Assembly: GCA_032718475.1 (NCBI GenBank)
Contig: JAUCBJ010004766.1
Location: 1-62,254 of the forward strand
Source: Nemertoderma westbladi
Lineage: Eukaryota > Xenacoelomorpha > Nemertodermatida > Nemertodermatidae
Direction of reading: 5' to 3'
Length of the DNA stretch: 62,254 nucleotides
In this document: piece by piece, positions 24,623-37,242 of the stretch
Numbering within the stretch: the first letter of the stretch is position 1
Layout: the number at the start of each line of letters is the position of its first letter
Program-made: the position numbers and the translations under genes
Notes under the pieces: generated by a model
The model's database searches: none
The model's input: only the letters and a program-made list of their open reading frames with translations
Told to the model about the DNA's origin: nothing

Positions 24623-25779
24623 TAGGGGGAAGGGGGGTGTACTGTAGTGTAGGATAATAGCAGTTATTGTCTTGTATAGATTTCTTAGATAGAATGGAAT
24701 GGGAATGGATTACCTTTCTAATCGATTAACATAATAATTATAAATATGAATAGCATTTTTAAAACATATGAAATATATCAAATACAATAAAAACATAATA
24801 AATATCAGTCGTCAGACAAGATGGGTAATCCAGGGTATCAGGCTTTTCTGAAGCAACATAAGTAAGAAGATTTTAAATTTCCTAAAAAGTGCGAAATTTA
24901 TGAAAGTTGCAAATATATATGTTTTAGTTAAAGCAAAAGCATAGGAGCGAGCAGTCCTAAATGTAAATCTAACTAAAATGGATTTATGTTGTTTGTATGT
25001 TTAAAGGTACCCCAACAAAACTACACAAAAGTATAAGAGTATACGATTACAACAGCCAACAGTGTATACACAAATAAGCAGAATGTAAATACACAGGCTC
25101 GTAACAAATTATAATTTACATTACGGAAAATGTTTTTTTACTAATTAACGCAACAAGCAACCGTCCGACTAGAAGTCAGATACTTATATATAACAAGAAA
25201 CTGCCGCGTAAAAATCCCCATAATAATAGGACAATAATAAGGAACGAATAGAGTTAACCAAGTACACCTGCAACTTATCCTGAGGTTTTCCCATTCGATA
25301 CGCCATCACCAACCATCCATACAACTTTGATTTATCGGGAGTTTTATGGTAGTTGAAAGATTAGCTTGCCACATTCCTTAGGGCTAGATTTGGCTCAGTA
25401 AGAAAGTTCTTTAGATTTATGTGACGCCAAGGCCAACGCAAGGATATTTATAAGGAGATTTATTTTCTTTGTATCCTCGTCTTGCTGCTACCACCCATCG
25501 TATAAAGTAAACACAAAAAGGATTATTTCCCGTAATTACGAACCCCCGCCCCATTTTAACTCCCACCACAGCAACTGTCCTTATTCTTCCTTGATACAAT
25601 ACACCCTTATCATACAATGTTATATCGCACAATTAGAATCAGGTTTCCAGTGTGACTCCGGCCACCGCTGCTTTTCAGGAATTCAACATAATTATTAATA
25701 CGTCAAAAGCTTTGAATATTATACTGTATGAGAGCTTTAATAGCTATTTCCATATTGTTTGCCATAATGTTTTGGAAGT
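24623..25779. other. AT-rich spacer, nothing recognised
   Basis: Only short unsupported frames are present, including a 71-codon minus-strand one near 25.5 kb. Confidence 0.4.
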
Positions 25780-25945
25780 CACAAAAGTTAAAACAAATTC
25801 TCAAGGTTCGATTATTTAGAGTAACAGTGGAAGTAGTAGGCCTAGGCCTACACTTATATTGGAACCGCCTCCGCTTTGAAAGACATTTCTTTTGCAGACA
25901 CACCAGTGAGGACCAACCAGTGAACGGTACATTAATATGCATCAG
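25780..25945 (+). pseudogene. LINE C-terminal fragment
   Basis: The sequence ctcaaggttcgattatttag agtaacagtg matches the start of the fragments at 24.2 and 32.2 kb (LFRATVE). The same frame continues as RLRFERHFFCRHTSEDQPVN, resembling the RLRFxGHCxR block found near the C-terminus of this LINE family. A terminal motif of the GTGGGGC family follows at 25978. Confidence 0.6.
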
Positions 25946-25977
25946 TTTAGTGTCGACGATATTAAACTATACACGAA

Positions 25978-25994
25978 GTGGGGCCTTCGCGCAG
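25978..25994 (+). mobile_element. Solo end of GTGGGGC repeat family
   Basis: The 17-bp GTGGGGCCTTCGCGCAG is identical to the end inside the LINE at 27824 and to the reverse complement at 47464-47480. The rest of the element is not recognisable here. Confidence 0.6.
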
Positions 25995-25999
25995 CCTTA

Positions 26000-26690
26000 A
26001 GCGACACCTCAAGTGTCGTCTCGAAATAATTAGAAGCAAAATCTGAGCAGATGTCCCCTAATCACTTTTCCACCTAGATGCAGACTGGGTAACTTCAGTC
26101 GATTTAAGACCTCATAAAAACTGAGGTCTAGAATATATGTGCCAGGTAGCAAATCAATCAGGAAGAAAGGATTATAAACAGTAATACGAAAGGGCTGAAC
26201 GATTTCATTTCGGATATTTCTAAAATGTTTTCATTTCAGCCCACTAGCGGTGAATTGCCGATGATTACTGTCCCAACAAAGATGCAGCCTGTTCAATGTC
26301 TACGGTCTAGCATGTATACTGCCAAGATTCAGCTTAAACAGATAACAAATAACAACTTGGGAGAAGGTTTTCACTTTCAGATATTTCGACCTCTAGCAAC
26401 AAACTGTAGAAGTGTAATTGGACTACCGTCCAACAAAGAAGCAGCCAGTTTTCTAGAAAATATTTAAAATCAAGGAAATGGTCGACTGTTTTCACTTTCA
26501 GACATTTAACCCTCTACTGGCAGACTGGATACCTGCAGGCAGAAGAATCACCCTTCCCCAAAAGACGCACCATGTGGACTGTTAGATGGTAGATATATTC
26601 CGATATATAGATAAGTCAGGTCAGGTCCCCATATCCTGCTACCACTATGGCAGTAATGTGGTACTACTGTACCTGTAGCTGTCAGCCCAG
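26000..26690. other. Spacer with a repeated 'ttcactttcagayattt' motif
   Basis: Three loose copies of a segment such as ttttcactttcagatatttc, gacctcta, each followed by actg and gcag words, lie at about 26.06, 26.37 and 26.49 kb. This suggests a decayed ~115-bp tandem repeat. No gene is supported. Confidence 0.4.
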
Positions 26691-26969
26691 TAGGGCAGGC
26701 CCGATAAGCACCAGTAGCCTATTCATTATTTAGTTGTTCAAGAGTGGGTTGGTTTTAGCCCCGTCAACTAAATAGGTCATTGAGGGCTATAGCGCCTAGG
26801 GTACCATTGAAGGCAAAGGCTTGATACGCATCTGCAATAGAGATGATACATGCCCCGCTCTGTCTATACTGGATGCTCCTCTACCAGTGTTAGGGAACCT
26901 AACCCAGGAGGCACACTTGGTTCAGGGTGTAACAAAAGGACCCTACAGTCGGCAGCAGGGCTGTAAGCC

Positions 26970-27823
26970 ATGGATAGGCGGAAGGTAATCAACCAACGGC
27001 TAGACATGCTGACAAGGTCAGTGGAAGGTAATCAACCAATGGCAACCTACTGCAAAGACGCTTGTAGGAGTTGCGACCACAATCGGTTTACTCTCGCAAC
27101 TGAAAGATATGAGTATGAGAACCTCCAGGAGAAATACCGGCTTGGTCGTCGCCTGGATCAACAAGGACCGCATCCCTCAGTGGTACACCAGGCTGGGTTC
27201 GATAAATTGGCTTTTGGAACAGCAGACAGAGAAGAAAGAAGAGCCAACCTCTTGAATTATAAAGAGACACTAAAGATTGCTACAATGAACGCACGCACAC
27301 TGAAAGCACATAGCAAACAGGGTGACATGGTCGCTCTGGCAATGGAATATAACATCGACATCATCTGCATCCAACAACATCGGATTTGTCATGAAGACAC
27401 TGTCATGAAGTACAATGACATTGGAAATGGATGGACGTTAGTAACAAGCTCAGTAGTAAGAAACTCGGCCAATGCATCAATTGGTGGAGTAGGAATTCTT
27501 CTAAGCCCATTTGCACTAAACAACATTGAATCTATAAATTCCAGGGTTATGATCACAACATTTGATGGGAATCCCAAGACAACAGTTATATGTTGCTACA
27601 GTCCAACCAATGCCTCAGTGCTAGAACAAGCAGTCAAGTTTTATGAAGATCTGATTGGACTTATAAAGGACATTCCGAAACACAATGTTAAAGTCATTGC
27701 TGGTGACCTGAATGCGCAAATTGGCCCAGAAGACATCAAGGGTTACACCTATAACACCAGTTCTAACAGAAATGGGTACTTACTTTTAGACCTAATGGAA
27801 GAATGTGAATTGATAACACGTTC
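26970..27823 (+). pseudogene. LINE apurinic endonuclease domain, N-terminal part
   Basis: ATG at 26970 follows a gcc context (aagccATGg). Residues 101-282 form an EEP fold: the TMNARTLK strand, a GGVGILLSP block, then AGDLNAQIG with the catalytic Asp/Asn near residue 246. The second strand reads IICIQQHRI where active relatives usually have IQEHR, so the metal-binding Glu appears to be Gln here. The first ~100 residues are basic and unrecognised. After codon 284 the frame enters a foreign insertion and stops. Confidence 0.85.
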
Positions 27824-28214
27824 GTGGGGCCTTCGCGCAGGACGAGGCCCAGTTATGAGATATAAATGAAAATTAAGCGACTGTATCACAAAATCAGTAT
27901 TTGAGAAATTTTACTATACCGCCAATCAATCAAAGAAAGGGGGACAGTACGCGTTCAGCATAAATTTATTATAACTGTAAGACAGTTACACAGATGCTGC
28001 ACGAAGACCCCACGCAAATACAACTTGGAAAATTTCTAAACTTTTGCCAGACTACATATGTACCAAGTTTGGATATATTTTATCGAGATTTGGCTGAGTT
28101 ATTAACGTTTAAAATTGGACACAACAGATCAACAAATCAACAGAACAACAGACACACCGATTGAGTTAGTGGTACCTGTATGCTAAGCTCGCTTACTTTC
28201 GTCGCTCGCCCCAC
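27824..28214 (+). mobile_element. 391-bp GTGGGGC-family insertion within the LINE
   Basis: The segment begins GTGGGGCCTTCGCGCAG and ends GCTCGCCCCAC, so the termini share an inverted GTGGGGC. Its left third matches the reverse complement of 47357-47480. Its right half matches the reverse complement of 44131-44375, including ccaaacttggtacatatg and gttattaacgtttaaa. Removing it restores the endonuclease reading (ELIT...SNTFEKSKGKLW). A possible imperfect duplication (aacacgttc / aacacattc) lies at the two sides. An internal gaccccacgcaaat near 28010 suggests two family members joined together. Confidence 0.75.
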
Positions 28215-28970
28215 ATCAAGCAACACATTCGAAAAGAGTAAGGGGAAGCTGTGGACCTTTCAATACCCTAATGGAACCACAGCACAACTGGATTATATCC
28301 TTATAAACAAAAAGTGGAGAAACAGAATGATCAACTGCGAGGCATACAGCTCACTCAACCTAATTGGTTCGGACCACAGAATTGTGACTGCAGAGATCAG
28401 ACTCAGTTTGAGAGCCAGAAAACCCAGGACAAGCAAGCAAATCAACTATGACTGGGAGAAACTCAGAACTGACAATGCAGTAAAGGATGCTTACACAGTA
28501 GAAGTTCAAAACCGCTTTGAAGCACTTCAGCCAATGGATCAGAAGACCACTCCACCGATTCAATACCAGATTATAATAACAGCCCACAAGGAATCAGCTA
28601 CTGTAAGAGGCATATCCCCCAGAAACCCAAACGAAAACAGTATGTACCATGGCAAAACTCTGAGGATACTTGTAAGAGAGAAGTTCTTAAGATAGCCTAC
28701 AAAGTTAAAACCGAACAACCAACAACCGAAAACATTAACAAGGTTGAGAAAGCTAAGGAAGATCTTAAATTGGCCTACAACACCAGCCAGGAAAAGCACA
28801 TACAGGATAAAATTGAAGCAATTACAACAATTAATACAGCAACAGCATACATCAACAATCAAGACTTACCTGGCAAACTGTAAATGAGGTATCTGGTCGG
28901 AAAAGTTGTACAAAGGGGAGCCTCAAAGCCAATAGTCCTGAAGAACGTGTTGGGAAGTGGAAAAATAACT
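28215..28970 (+). pseudogene. LINE endonuclease C-terminus and linker
   Basis: The frame reads NTFEKSKGKLWTFQYPNG, then LDYILINKKWR and the catalytic SDHR (IGSDHRIVTAEI), the expected end of the EEP domain. After about 28695 the reading continues in another frame as a Lys/Glu-rich linker, and after about 28880 in a third frame (WQTVNEVSGRKS...RVGKWKNNFSNLLGE). At least two frameshifts are therefore present. Confidence 0.8.
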
Positions 28971-28978
28971 TCAGCAAC

Positions 28979-29934
28979 TTGCTTGGGGAGCCACCAAACA
29001 TCGAGGTCAGCCCTACAAGGAAAATATATGACAAGACACTACCTATAGAAACAGGGGACTTTATACCTGCTGAACTCCAAAGAAGCATTAAAAGCATGTC
29101 CAATAATAATCCGAGTGGATTAGATGAAATCCCAGCGGAGGTATGGAAAATAGGAGTGCTAAACAGACCATTATTGAATGTTTGCAACCGGATGTTAAAA
29201 GGGGAAAAGCCACCACCAATTTGGACTAAAGGTCAACTAAAGCCTCTCCCCAAGAAAGGAGACCTCAGTATACCAACAAATTATCGTGGGATCTGTCTGC
29301 TTGTGGTAGCTGCCAAAATATACAATAAAATGATTATATATAGGATTAGGCCTCACATAGAAAAACTACTGTGTAAGAGCCAAAACGGATTTCGACCAAA
29401 TAGATCAACAATAGCTCAGATACTTGCACTACGGAGACTGATTGAAGGAATTAAGTCAAAGAATCTCCTCGCAGTCATGACTTTTGTGGACTTCAAGAAG
29501 GCATTCGAATCCATCCATAGAGGTAAAATGCTTGAAATCCTAAGAGCTTATGGAATACCAGAAGTAATTGTTGCTGGCATTGGATTGTTATATTGTGACA
29601 CAGAAGCGCAGGTACTCTCACCAGATGGTGAAACTGAGTTTTTCTCAATCCTGGCTGGCTTACTGCAAGGTGACACATTAGCACCATTACTATTTGTAAT
29701 CGTGCTGGATTACGCAATGAGGACGGCCATAAAGGGTGAAGATATGGGATTCACACTTCAAGAACGCAGAAGTAGTAGACTCATGGGAAGCGTAGTCATG
29801 GACGACTGGCCATAACATATATAGGTCAACTTGAAAGGGATACTGAACTTGGGAGAAACGAAATTGCGACAACTATGGAGAATCGGGAAGCCTGGAAGGA
29901 TCTCATTTCCACTGTCCAAGTTCGCTGGACCTAG
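28979..29934 (+). pseudogene. LINE reverse transcriptase, catalytic core deleted
   Basis: RT motifs appear in order: NPSGLDEIPAEVWK, LKPLPKKGDLSIPTNYRGI, QNGFRPNRSTIAQILALRR, the first catalytic Asp block FVDFKKAFESIHR, and GLLQGDTLAPLLFVIVLDY. Just after GFTLQERRSS the frame jumps (about 29781) to the C-terminal text THGKRSHGRLAITYIGQLER, ending ENREAWKDLI...VRWT*. The second catalytic FADD segment and everything between are missing, so this copy cannot polymerise. The stop codon TAG merges into the (TAG)4 tail. Confidence 0.88.
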
Positions 29935-29943
29935 TAGTAGTAG

Positions 29944-31800
29944 TATATTCCAAGATTCATTTGGGCACAGTGCTTTAAATGCTGCAGCCTAGCCCAACCC
30001 TGGCTTTCATCCTTCAGTGGTCGATAAATGGGAACCAAAGCAACTTGGGAAACAGAGTGGAAGGGTTTACTGTGGAAGATCACCCATGTTGGTGAACAGG
30101 CATTCCTTGTCGTCAAAATGGTAACGCATTGACCCCCCCCCCCCCCCCCCCCCCTAACAGTGTCAGTTCGATAAAGCTCGGCTAATTTTGTGGCTCGCCC
30201 CACAGGTACAGAACAGACAGAGTCGCGCTTTGTAGATAAATCGAGAGAAACCCTGAGACACGGATAGGAAGAGAACCACGTTATAACCAACTGAACCGTC
30301 AGCCTTAAAGAGGAGATAGTGCGAGAATAACCATAGGAGCTGAACTAGGCACAACCTAGGGAGGAGAACAGCCAGGCGAAACAAAGTCGGGTACAGAGCG
30401 CGGCGCAATCTAGTATAAGGTTGATGAAAGAGTCCGTGGAATTTCAGTTATTTTGAGAATTAAGTTCATTATTTATATCCTATTAATTTCTGAGAAAGAA
30501 CATAATTTCTTGTTATCTCTTCGCGAAATCCACAGAAAAATTAATCAGAAAAATATAATGGCGAAACACCACCGCGACGGTTCTACGCTTTCCGATAGGT
30601 CGTTGTTGAATTCGCGGTGGAATCAGTATAGCCCCGCTATCGTAATGATAATAATTACTGTAAAGTGCACGGCGAATAATAAATTGAGTCTGACGGATCG
30701 GATGAGAAAAAAACATCTCCATTAATTGATATTATCAATGGAGAGTCTTAAATATTTTAACCATCAATCAAAAAGATAATATATTCGAATGTAAAACTGA
30801 TTACTATTAATATATTGGGATAAACCAATAGTAGAGTTTTTATACCATACAGTGGATATCCCAACGAGCCCGTTATTCCTTTCCTTTCATTTACTTTCCT
30901 TTCATTGACTTTCCTTCATCCACCTTATCTGATTTTGTGGAATGGTGACCGTGACAGCGATATATAGCAATACAAAATTATCTACTAACCCGCCCTCTCT
31001 CCCCAAACCTAAAATATATAATGATGAGTAGTACAGACAGACTATTAACAGCGCTAGATTTTTTAACATAAACAAACAGAGATACCAACACTATAATATT
31101 GCATAATTAACTCGGCTAAAGTTAGGTATTACCTGGAATTGTGATTAGGCCTACTATTAGTACAATGAACAGTGCTGTTTATGCTATATGTATAATGTAT
31201 GAGTATGATATTATATTTAGGAAAGTTACTTAAAATAAAAACTTGTTTTTGGCCAATAAACTCAATGCAATCAAGTTATCAATAAAAGGCAGAATAAGTA
31301 GCACATCGCCAATGCCTATAGGCCAATTTCTCATCCCATTTGATAATCTATCCCTATTGCCTAGCAAGCCTTAGCAATATGATTGGTCAGCATTTTTTGT
31401 TTAAGAAGCTTTCATTGATGAATCCGTAATGGGGAAATTACAATTATTAGACCAATCCCTCAATTAATTATTTTTGCTACCTACTGTACAAGGATGAAAT
31501 GCAAAGATTATCCTGCTATATTGTAGGCTATTTCAGTTCAAAGTGCGCATAGCCAGGCTATCCCAAACACTACCCCAAAGTTAACGTTGGTTGCGTTGTA
31601 GCCAATAGCCAAGGCGTACTGTACGCCTTGGTTGTAGCTATTAATAAATAACACTTTGGATTCAACCTGCGCCAGCGCTCCACTCGCACTCACATGTTTT
31701 ACCTGTGCGGTTATTTTAGGGTTTCCGCGAAACTCTAGCTCCCAACCTTCTCGGGCCAGTTCACGGCCTTGGTTGACTTCGACAAGCCAACTACAGTATC
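29944..31800. other. Spacer with a poly-C tract and a solo GTGGGGC-type end
   Basis: The stretch holds 22 C at 30133-30154 and gtggctcgccccac at 30190-30203, which on the minus strand is the GTGGGGCGAGCCAC end seen at 44131. A CpG-rich stretch with an ATG in good context lies at 30558. No firm gene was found. From 30.8 to 31.6 kb it is AT-rich. Confidence 0.45.
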
Positions 31801-31979
31801 CCGGCCGCCGCAAAGTTCATTCGCCTACGCAACTCCCTTCAGGGGCCCATTCAGGAGGCTGTAAAGGGATGAAGTGCGGGAGTGGCACCAATGCAGCTGC
31901 CACCAAGGAGTTTGTCAGTCGAACCGAATGTCCTTATCGCCCTCTACAGTCAGCGCCCTTGCCGTATCGAGTAACCAAC

Positions 31980-32561
31980 CCGATCATCTCCTCGCCTTGG
32001 TAGATATCTTCATGTTTCCCCCAACCATTTGGGAGATGCGAAGCAATCCCTGTATGTGGATGATTTCTGCTAATTGGGTTCATGGATCCGGAAGTCAGGT
32101 GAATGAATACCTTCGGGTACGTAAGGGGAAGGCATGGGCAGCATTGAATAGTCGTCCAGGATAGTCACATACAGTAGAACAAAACGGAATCTCAAGGTTC
32201 AATTATTTAGAGCAACAGTAGAACCAGTACTCTTACATAGGAGTTCACGCTGGGCTCTGACTGCAGAGGATAACAAATCTCTGGATGGCACTTTCACAAG
32301 AATGATGCGCCGGGTTCATTGTGTCATAATACATACTCTATACAATATTGGAGGCCGGATGGAGGTGTTTCATTAGTCTCCCCTTGCCTTGCTTGGCACT
32401 TAAGAACGGAACACCCTTTGTATAATCCTGTACTTTGGCGGTCTCATGGAGTGAATAAGTATTGTGGACAGGTTATTTCCAAGCCAGCACAGCATTCTTA
32501 ATATAAATGAAATAATATATACTGCAGCTACAATGCAGCATGCCGATAGTAGTAGTAATAG
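31980..32561 (+). pseudogene. 5'-truncated LINE fragment with TAG-rich tail
   Basis: The block EYLRVRKGKAWAALNS (32105-32152) is followed by LFRATVEPVLL (32200-32235), SLDGTFTRMMRRVHC (32278-32322) and a decayed tail. The end is (TAG)3-TAA-TAG at 32547-32561, preceded by gcatgccga as in the copy at 51.4 kb. Multiple frameshifts are present. The 5' edge is uncertain; GC-rich sequence from 31.66 kb may belong to the same insertion. Confidence 0.75.
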
Positions 32562-35500
32562 TGCCAGCTGAAATAGAACATGACAGATTTGTTTCTGGGT
32601 ATCTCTAGGTTTTGGCAATACGTCATAGAGCATGATAAGGTTGTACATCAACTTCATCTCGTTGTCAATGTGAGCATCTGGTTATTTCTGCTTGAAAGTC
32701 AAGAAAAAGTTACTATTAAGTCTGCTGCCAGGAATAATTGTCAGAGGTTTGATTTATTGGAGATGTTGCCGAGGGAAAGTACAGGCCATACGTGACAATA
32801 ATATGTTAAAAGTGTATGTGATACTTTAATAGTGGCAGATTGTGTTTCTATATTCCAAGTAATTATCACGCGGACGATTTGGTTGTGTGCGGATTGTCGG
32901 GGATACAAACTCTGCGGATATAAGCTACCGAAGTTTATACAATAAACAAATTTCTAAATTTTTTCAATCCTATCATGAGTGGCGAGTTTAATAGAGATTT
33001 CAAATCTGTATGTACTGTAAATATACTGTATTTTCTCAACCTAGAGTATTTAGCCAAAGCTACTGGAGTCTGTTTTTTGACAAGCCTTTGAGCACCACTA
33101 TATTTTACAATTGAATAAGGCCCTTTTCATCAAAAAGGCTCCCACGGTACAGATATGAATACTATTGCTAAAAGGTTATTTTATTAGTTATATTTTTTAG
33201 CAAGGATGAAAAATTATACTCTTAAACAGCCCAGACAAAGTTTAGTAGCCTCAGAGAAATAATTTTCACCCAATTTTAGTGACCAAAGAAACCAAAATGT
33301 GAGGTTCCATTTGTGGGTGCTACCCCCCTTAAAATAGCTGGCCAGATATTATAAAAACAACTCATTACAGCAACCGCTCGCTGCTCATTGTAAAATCGAT
33401 TTGTTTCTTATGTCGGGGAATCGATGGAGAATCGAATTTCTCATTTATGTTGAATGGAGGAGTTTTAAAAGAGGGACAGAGGCACGGCGAGAACAGATAA
33501 ACCCCTAAACTAAGTACAGTACAGTAAAGGGCTTTCAAGTGCGTTGTGGTTAGCCAACATTTTAGTAGTGATATATAACTAGAACGCCATCAAGATGGCT
33601 TTAAACGAACCTGTCTTACACAGACTCCAAGAAACAGATGGGATTGGAAGATGCAAACCAAGAATGACTTGCATCAACCAAAAAACTGCCTCCCATCTAA
33701 TGTAATACACATTCGCCTAGGCAAACAAATCATAATCACAATTACTACGATGATGTGTGAAATGGTATCCATATCCGCAACCTGAGAAACGGCCCAAAAG
33801 AGCAGTTTATTCTGCGGAGGGGTCTTTTCTGTATTAGATAAATAAAATAAAGAACACTATAATTACAGTATTTATACCTGATACATTCTCAGTTAGCCTA
33901 ATAAAAACATCGGAGCAACCAATATAATGTACATGTACAAGCATCCTATGAAAGTTTGTGAAATGTTCCCTTAAGTCTACCCAACAGCCGTTGGTACCCG
34001 GCTGGCAGCCACCCTGGTTCAGTTTTATGGTTTTGTTAGTTTAATCGACAGCTGTTGTAAACGTCCCAGATATACAAAACCTACTAAGCCTTTGCATTAC
34101 AATTGAGCTTAGCCTAAGTTGATGACAGTATTATAACGATGACAATTAGGCCCTATAGATACATACGATATATAAATGATGTACTGCTTGACATTACACT
34201 AACTGGCTGAATAGAGATAGAACTATAATAATACGTTTGGCATTCTGTCAGATTTCAGTAGTAAGTAACCTCATAATAATTGCTAAATATCAATCACCTG
34301 AAAAACATTTCAAGCAAGGGAGTTGTGGGTATTTAATTTCGCGTTCAATAATGTTGAAAATATGCAAATATTTCGAATATCGCACTTCGAATCGTTCCCA
34401 ACTTTTTTATTCAACAACTAGACAACAATTGATAAATACTTGCGTTTACAATTTTACAATGCATGCAAGTGGTTTCAAGCCATTTGGTGAACATACATAG
34501 TGAGTGATATAGTGACATATATATATAGTGATATAGGTAAATATATATATCCATCGTGTTTTTGCCGGCCTCAGCTTTAGACAAAAACTACCCAGTCTAA
34601 AGACAGGTTCGTTATAACATAAATAATTTGCTGAATTATATTGTTGAGAAAGATTTAAGAAAGATATTTGTTGTTGCAGTGAAGAGCAACCTAATGCTTT
34701 ATCAGCTCAATCCACTCTGTAACACTACGCACTACAGTAGCACTGTAATTTAATTGTTTTTTGCTACTGATTAAAAATAGAAGGGTTACAAGAAAAAATG
34801 TTTCAGATTTTTCAAATAAGTTACTCTATGTGGTCAATTTCATGTCAATAGTCATGTTGCAAAATTGCATTGCAAAAAATAGTATCTAGAGGTAGGCCTA
34901 CTGTAGCACAAGCAAACACCTTAAACCTTCGCACCTACTGTATTAGCGAAATGATCTTAGCACTTAGGTTAAATAATGTTCGACTTGGTGTGGGTAAGAG
35001 TTCAAGTTCAAAATAATATTAAAGTGAATACAGTCGAGATATTGTATAAAAGCAACTCAATATCATACAGTAGCTTCGAATCAAATCCATATATAGGCCT
35101 ACAGTATCCACTAAAAATGATATGCCCCACTTGTAATTATGCCACATGGTCGATGCCACGTAGTTTCTGTAATAACTATATCATTGTTCATAAAATAGCA
35201 TGTAATTGTGAAATAGTTATAGTGTGTATTCGAATGACGTCATAGGATTACAGTATATTTCGAATGACGGAGGAGGGATTCTTACATACAGTAGGCCTAG
35301 TACACGTATGGCGTTGGGACATACTGAGAAATAATGTCGCACTGCGATATTTAGTTAGAAATTATGTCGCCCTGGCGATTTGGTAGCGCGAAATTAATTC
35401 CACACAAATAAATACAATTCTTATTTTTTTATAATTCAACCAACACCCCATCAAATATTTTATTTCTTAATAAAAAATATTTGTTTTTCAGGTCGACGTA

Positions 35501-37098
35501 TAAAAATCATAAAATCCAAACAACCCCGTGTTTGGATTTTAATTCTGAAAATTGTTGAGTAAATTATTTATTCAACAATAGTAAATTAGACATTTTTTAT
35601 TAGAAATTTTAACGGATTTTCTACTGTAACTGGTATAACTTTGAAAGCATTTTAAGAACATATTTTTCATTGTTCCCATGCCATACTACTGTATGAATAG
35701 AAAGAGATGAAAGCGGGTTTGTGTCTCATGTTTTTAGTCACCTTTTAATTACCGGAGTTCAAGATATAAAAATAATAGTTTGGTATCTCCAACTGTATTA
35801 TCTTTGGACAGATATCTACTGTAACATCTACTTAGACAACCTCTTTCATACTGTAGTAACGAAGCCGTCGGAAGGCTAGGTATACTGTAGGCGTAAGCCT
35901 GAGGCATATCCGTAATACTCAAACCCAACGCCGAAATGCCTAATTAACGTGTACTCCTGTTTCTTCCGGTAGTACATCAATAATCGTTCACATCCCGCAA
36001 TAACCAGCGAGTCCGAGTGACGGCCATTACCTACCGTAATTCAAGTTCTGTTTGGAACGACGGGTGGGATTGTCGATGTCGGTTTAGTTATATTTCAATA
36101 AAGTAAAAGAAATTGCGACAAATTTTTTGTTAATCGTGTCGTTTTAATGTGTTAAGATTTGTTACAAATATTGTGAGATGCTTGCACTGTATTAATACAT
36201 TCGAAGGCCTTCTCTGTAGTTTATATTTACAAAAGCATTTTTGCGGTAAATACAGTACTGTATACAAGTATGTACAATGTACATGCAGTAGTATACTGTA
36301 CATAACTTGACACAGTCAGTCTGTAGGCCTATACTACTGTATGTTGGTTTCAAAAGAAGTTTTCACTAACTCGGCCCTCTTCTGGGTTCCCTATCGTACA
36401 GTAGTAGCCTGTATAGTAGTTATTGGAAAAACTCTCTATTTCACAGTTCAATTGTATTTAAGGAAACAAAAGAAGATACGGAATTTATATCATTGTTAAT
36501 GCAGGCGACCTTATACATCTTCTTATCTTATCAGAAGAGCACCTCCAGCCATTTAAATCCGCCAGCAGACAAACACTGCTAAATTGCTACAGTCTTTACC
36601 CGGATTCGAAACTGCGCCACCAAACACTACAGTATTATGTAAGCTGTTCAGGCGCTGTCACTGTATCCACTCTGACCCTGGGACACTATACTGTATTTAG
36701 GGACGCGTTGAAACGATTTCCTACAAATAGTTAAATAATAATAGGCCTACAGTACTGCACATGTACCGTATGTAGAGCCTAACTTTAACTGGTCTTAACA
36801 TACTCTGACCTCAATATCTCATGCTTTGAAACAGAATTATTATTTTTATTATTATTATTTTATTATTTTTATTTTATTTTTTCAATATCCTGTTCAACAC
36901 AATACATTAGGTTTATTCTTAATAATATCTCAATACCCATTCCAGGATGTAAGTTCATTTTAGATACGTTATTAGGGTGTGGTGAAAACTGGGAAGAAAT
37001 ATAATGCTGAACAGACGTCGGAAGACAGACAGACAACCGATTATATTATAGCTACAGTACGCCGTACTGATACACAGCCTACTGTACCATCGCAACAT
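32562..37098. other. Long AT-rich interval without a supported gene
   Basis: The interval contains simple sequence (tatatatag near 34.52 kb; attattattttatt near 36.85 kb), many TAGGCCTA and TACTGTA words, and only short unsupported ORFs. I saw no splice-consistent coding segment. Confidence 0.4.
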
Positions 37099-37112
37099 GC
37101 GGCTCGCCCCAT
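37099..37112 (-). mobile_element. Solo GTGGGGC-type end (degenerate)
   Basis: The minus strand reads atggggcgagccgc, matching the GTGGGGCGAGCCAC end at 44131 with few changes. The rest of the element is not seen. Confidence 0.4.
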
Positions 37113-37242
37113 CTTAAATAGGACAACAACACCGAGCGATTGATTGCGTATTTTCATCAAAAGCATTGCAATTATATATTGTACCGCTGAGTGGTGTTAT
37201 TGAATACCACTGTATGGACAGGACAAACTAAATATAACTTAC

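Larger units (their letters stand above)
26700..29943 (+). mobile_element. Long but dead copy of an APE-type LINE (RTE/CR1-like)
   Basis: Order: a 5' leader (start uncertain), an endonuclease-exonuclease-phosphatase domain, a foreign insertion (27824-28214), the endonuclease C-terminus, a linker, the reverse transcriptase, a C-terminal tail, then a (TAG)4 3' end (29932-29943). The single polyprotein is broken by at least two frameshifts, the insertion, and an internal deletion that removed the catalytic FADD region. Family words such as QLERDTEL and LQGDTLAPLLF place it near RTE/CR1-like elements; I could not assign the clade. Shorter fragments of the same family lie at 24.2, 25.8, 32.0 and 51.0 kb. 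Confidence 0.88.

Noticed and set aside
29931-30290. 119-codon minus-strand ORF with poly-Gly
   Set aside because: Spans the LINE tail and a poly-C tract; no coding features.
31538-32003. Overlapping ORFs on both strands in a GC-rich patch
   Set aside because: Several frames are open on both strands and no motif is clear. The 3' part merges with a LINE fragment, so repeat-derived sequence is likelier.
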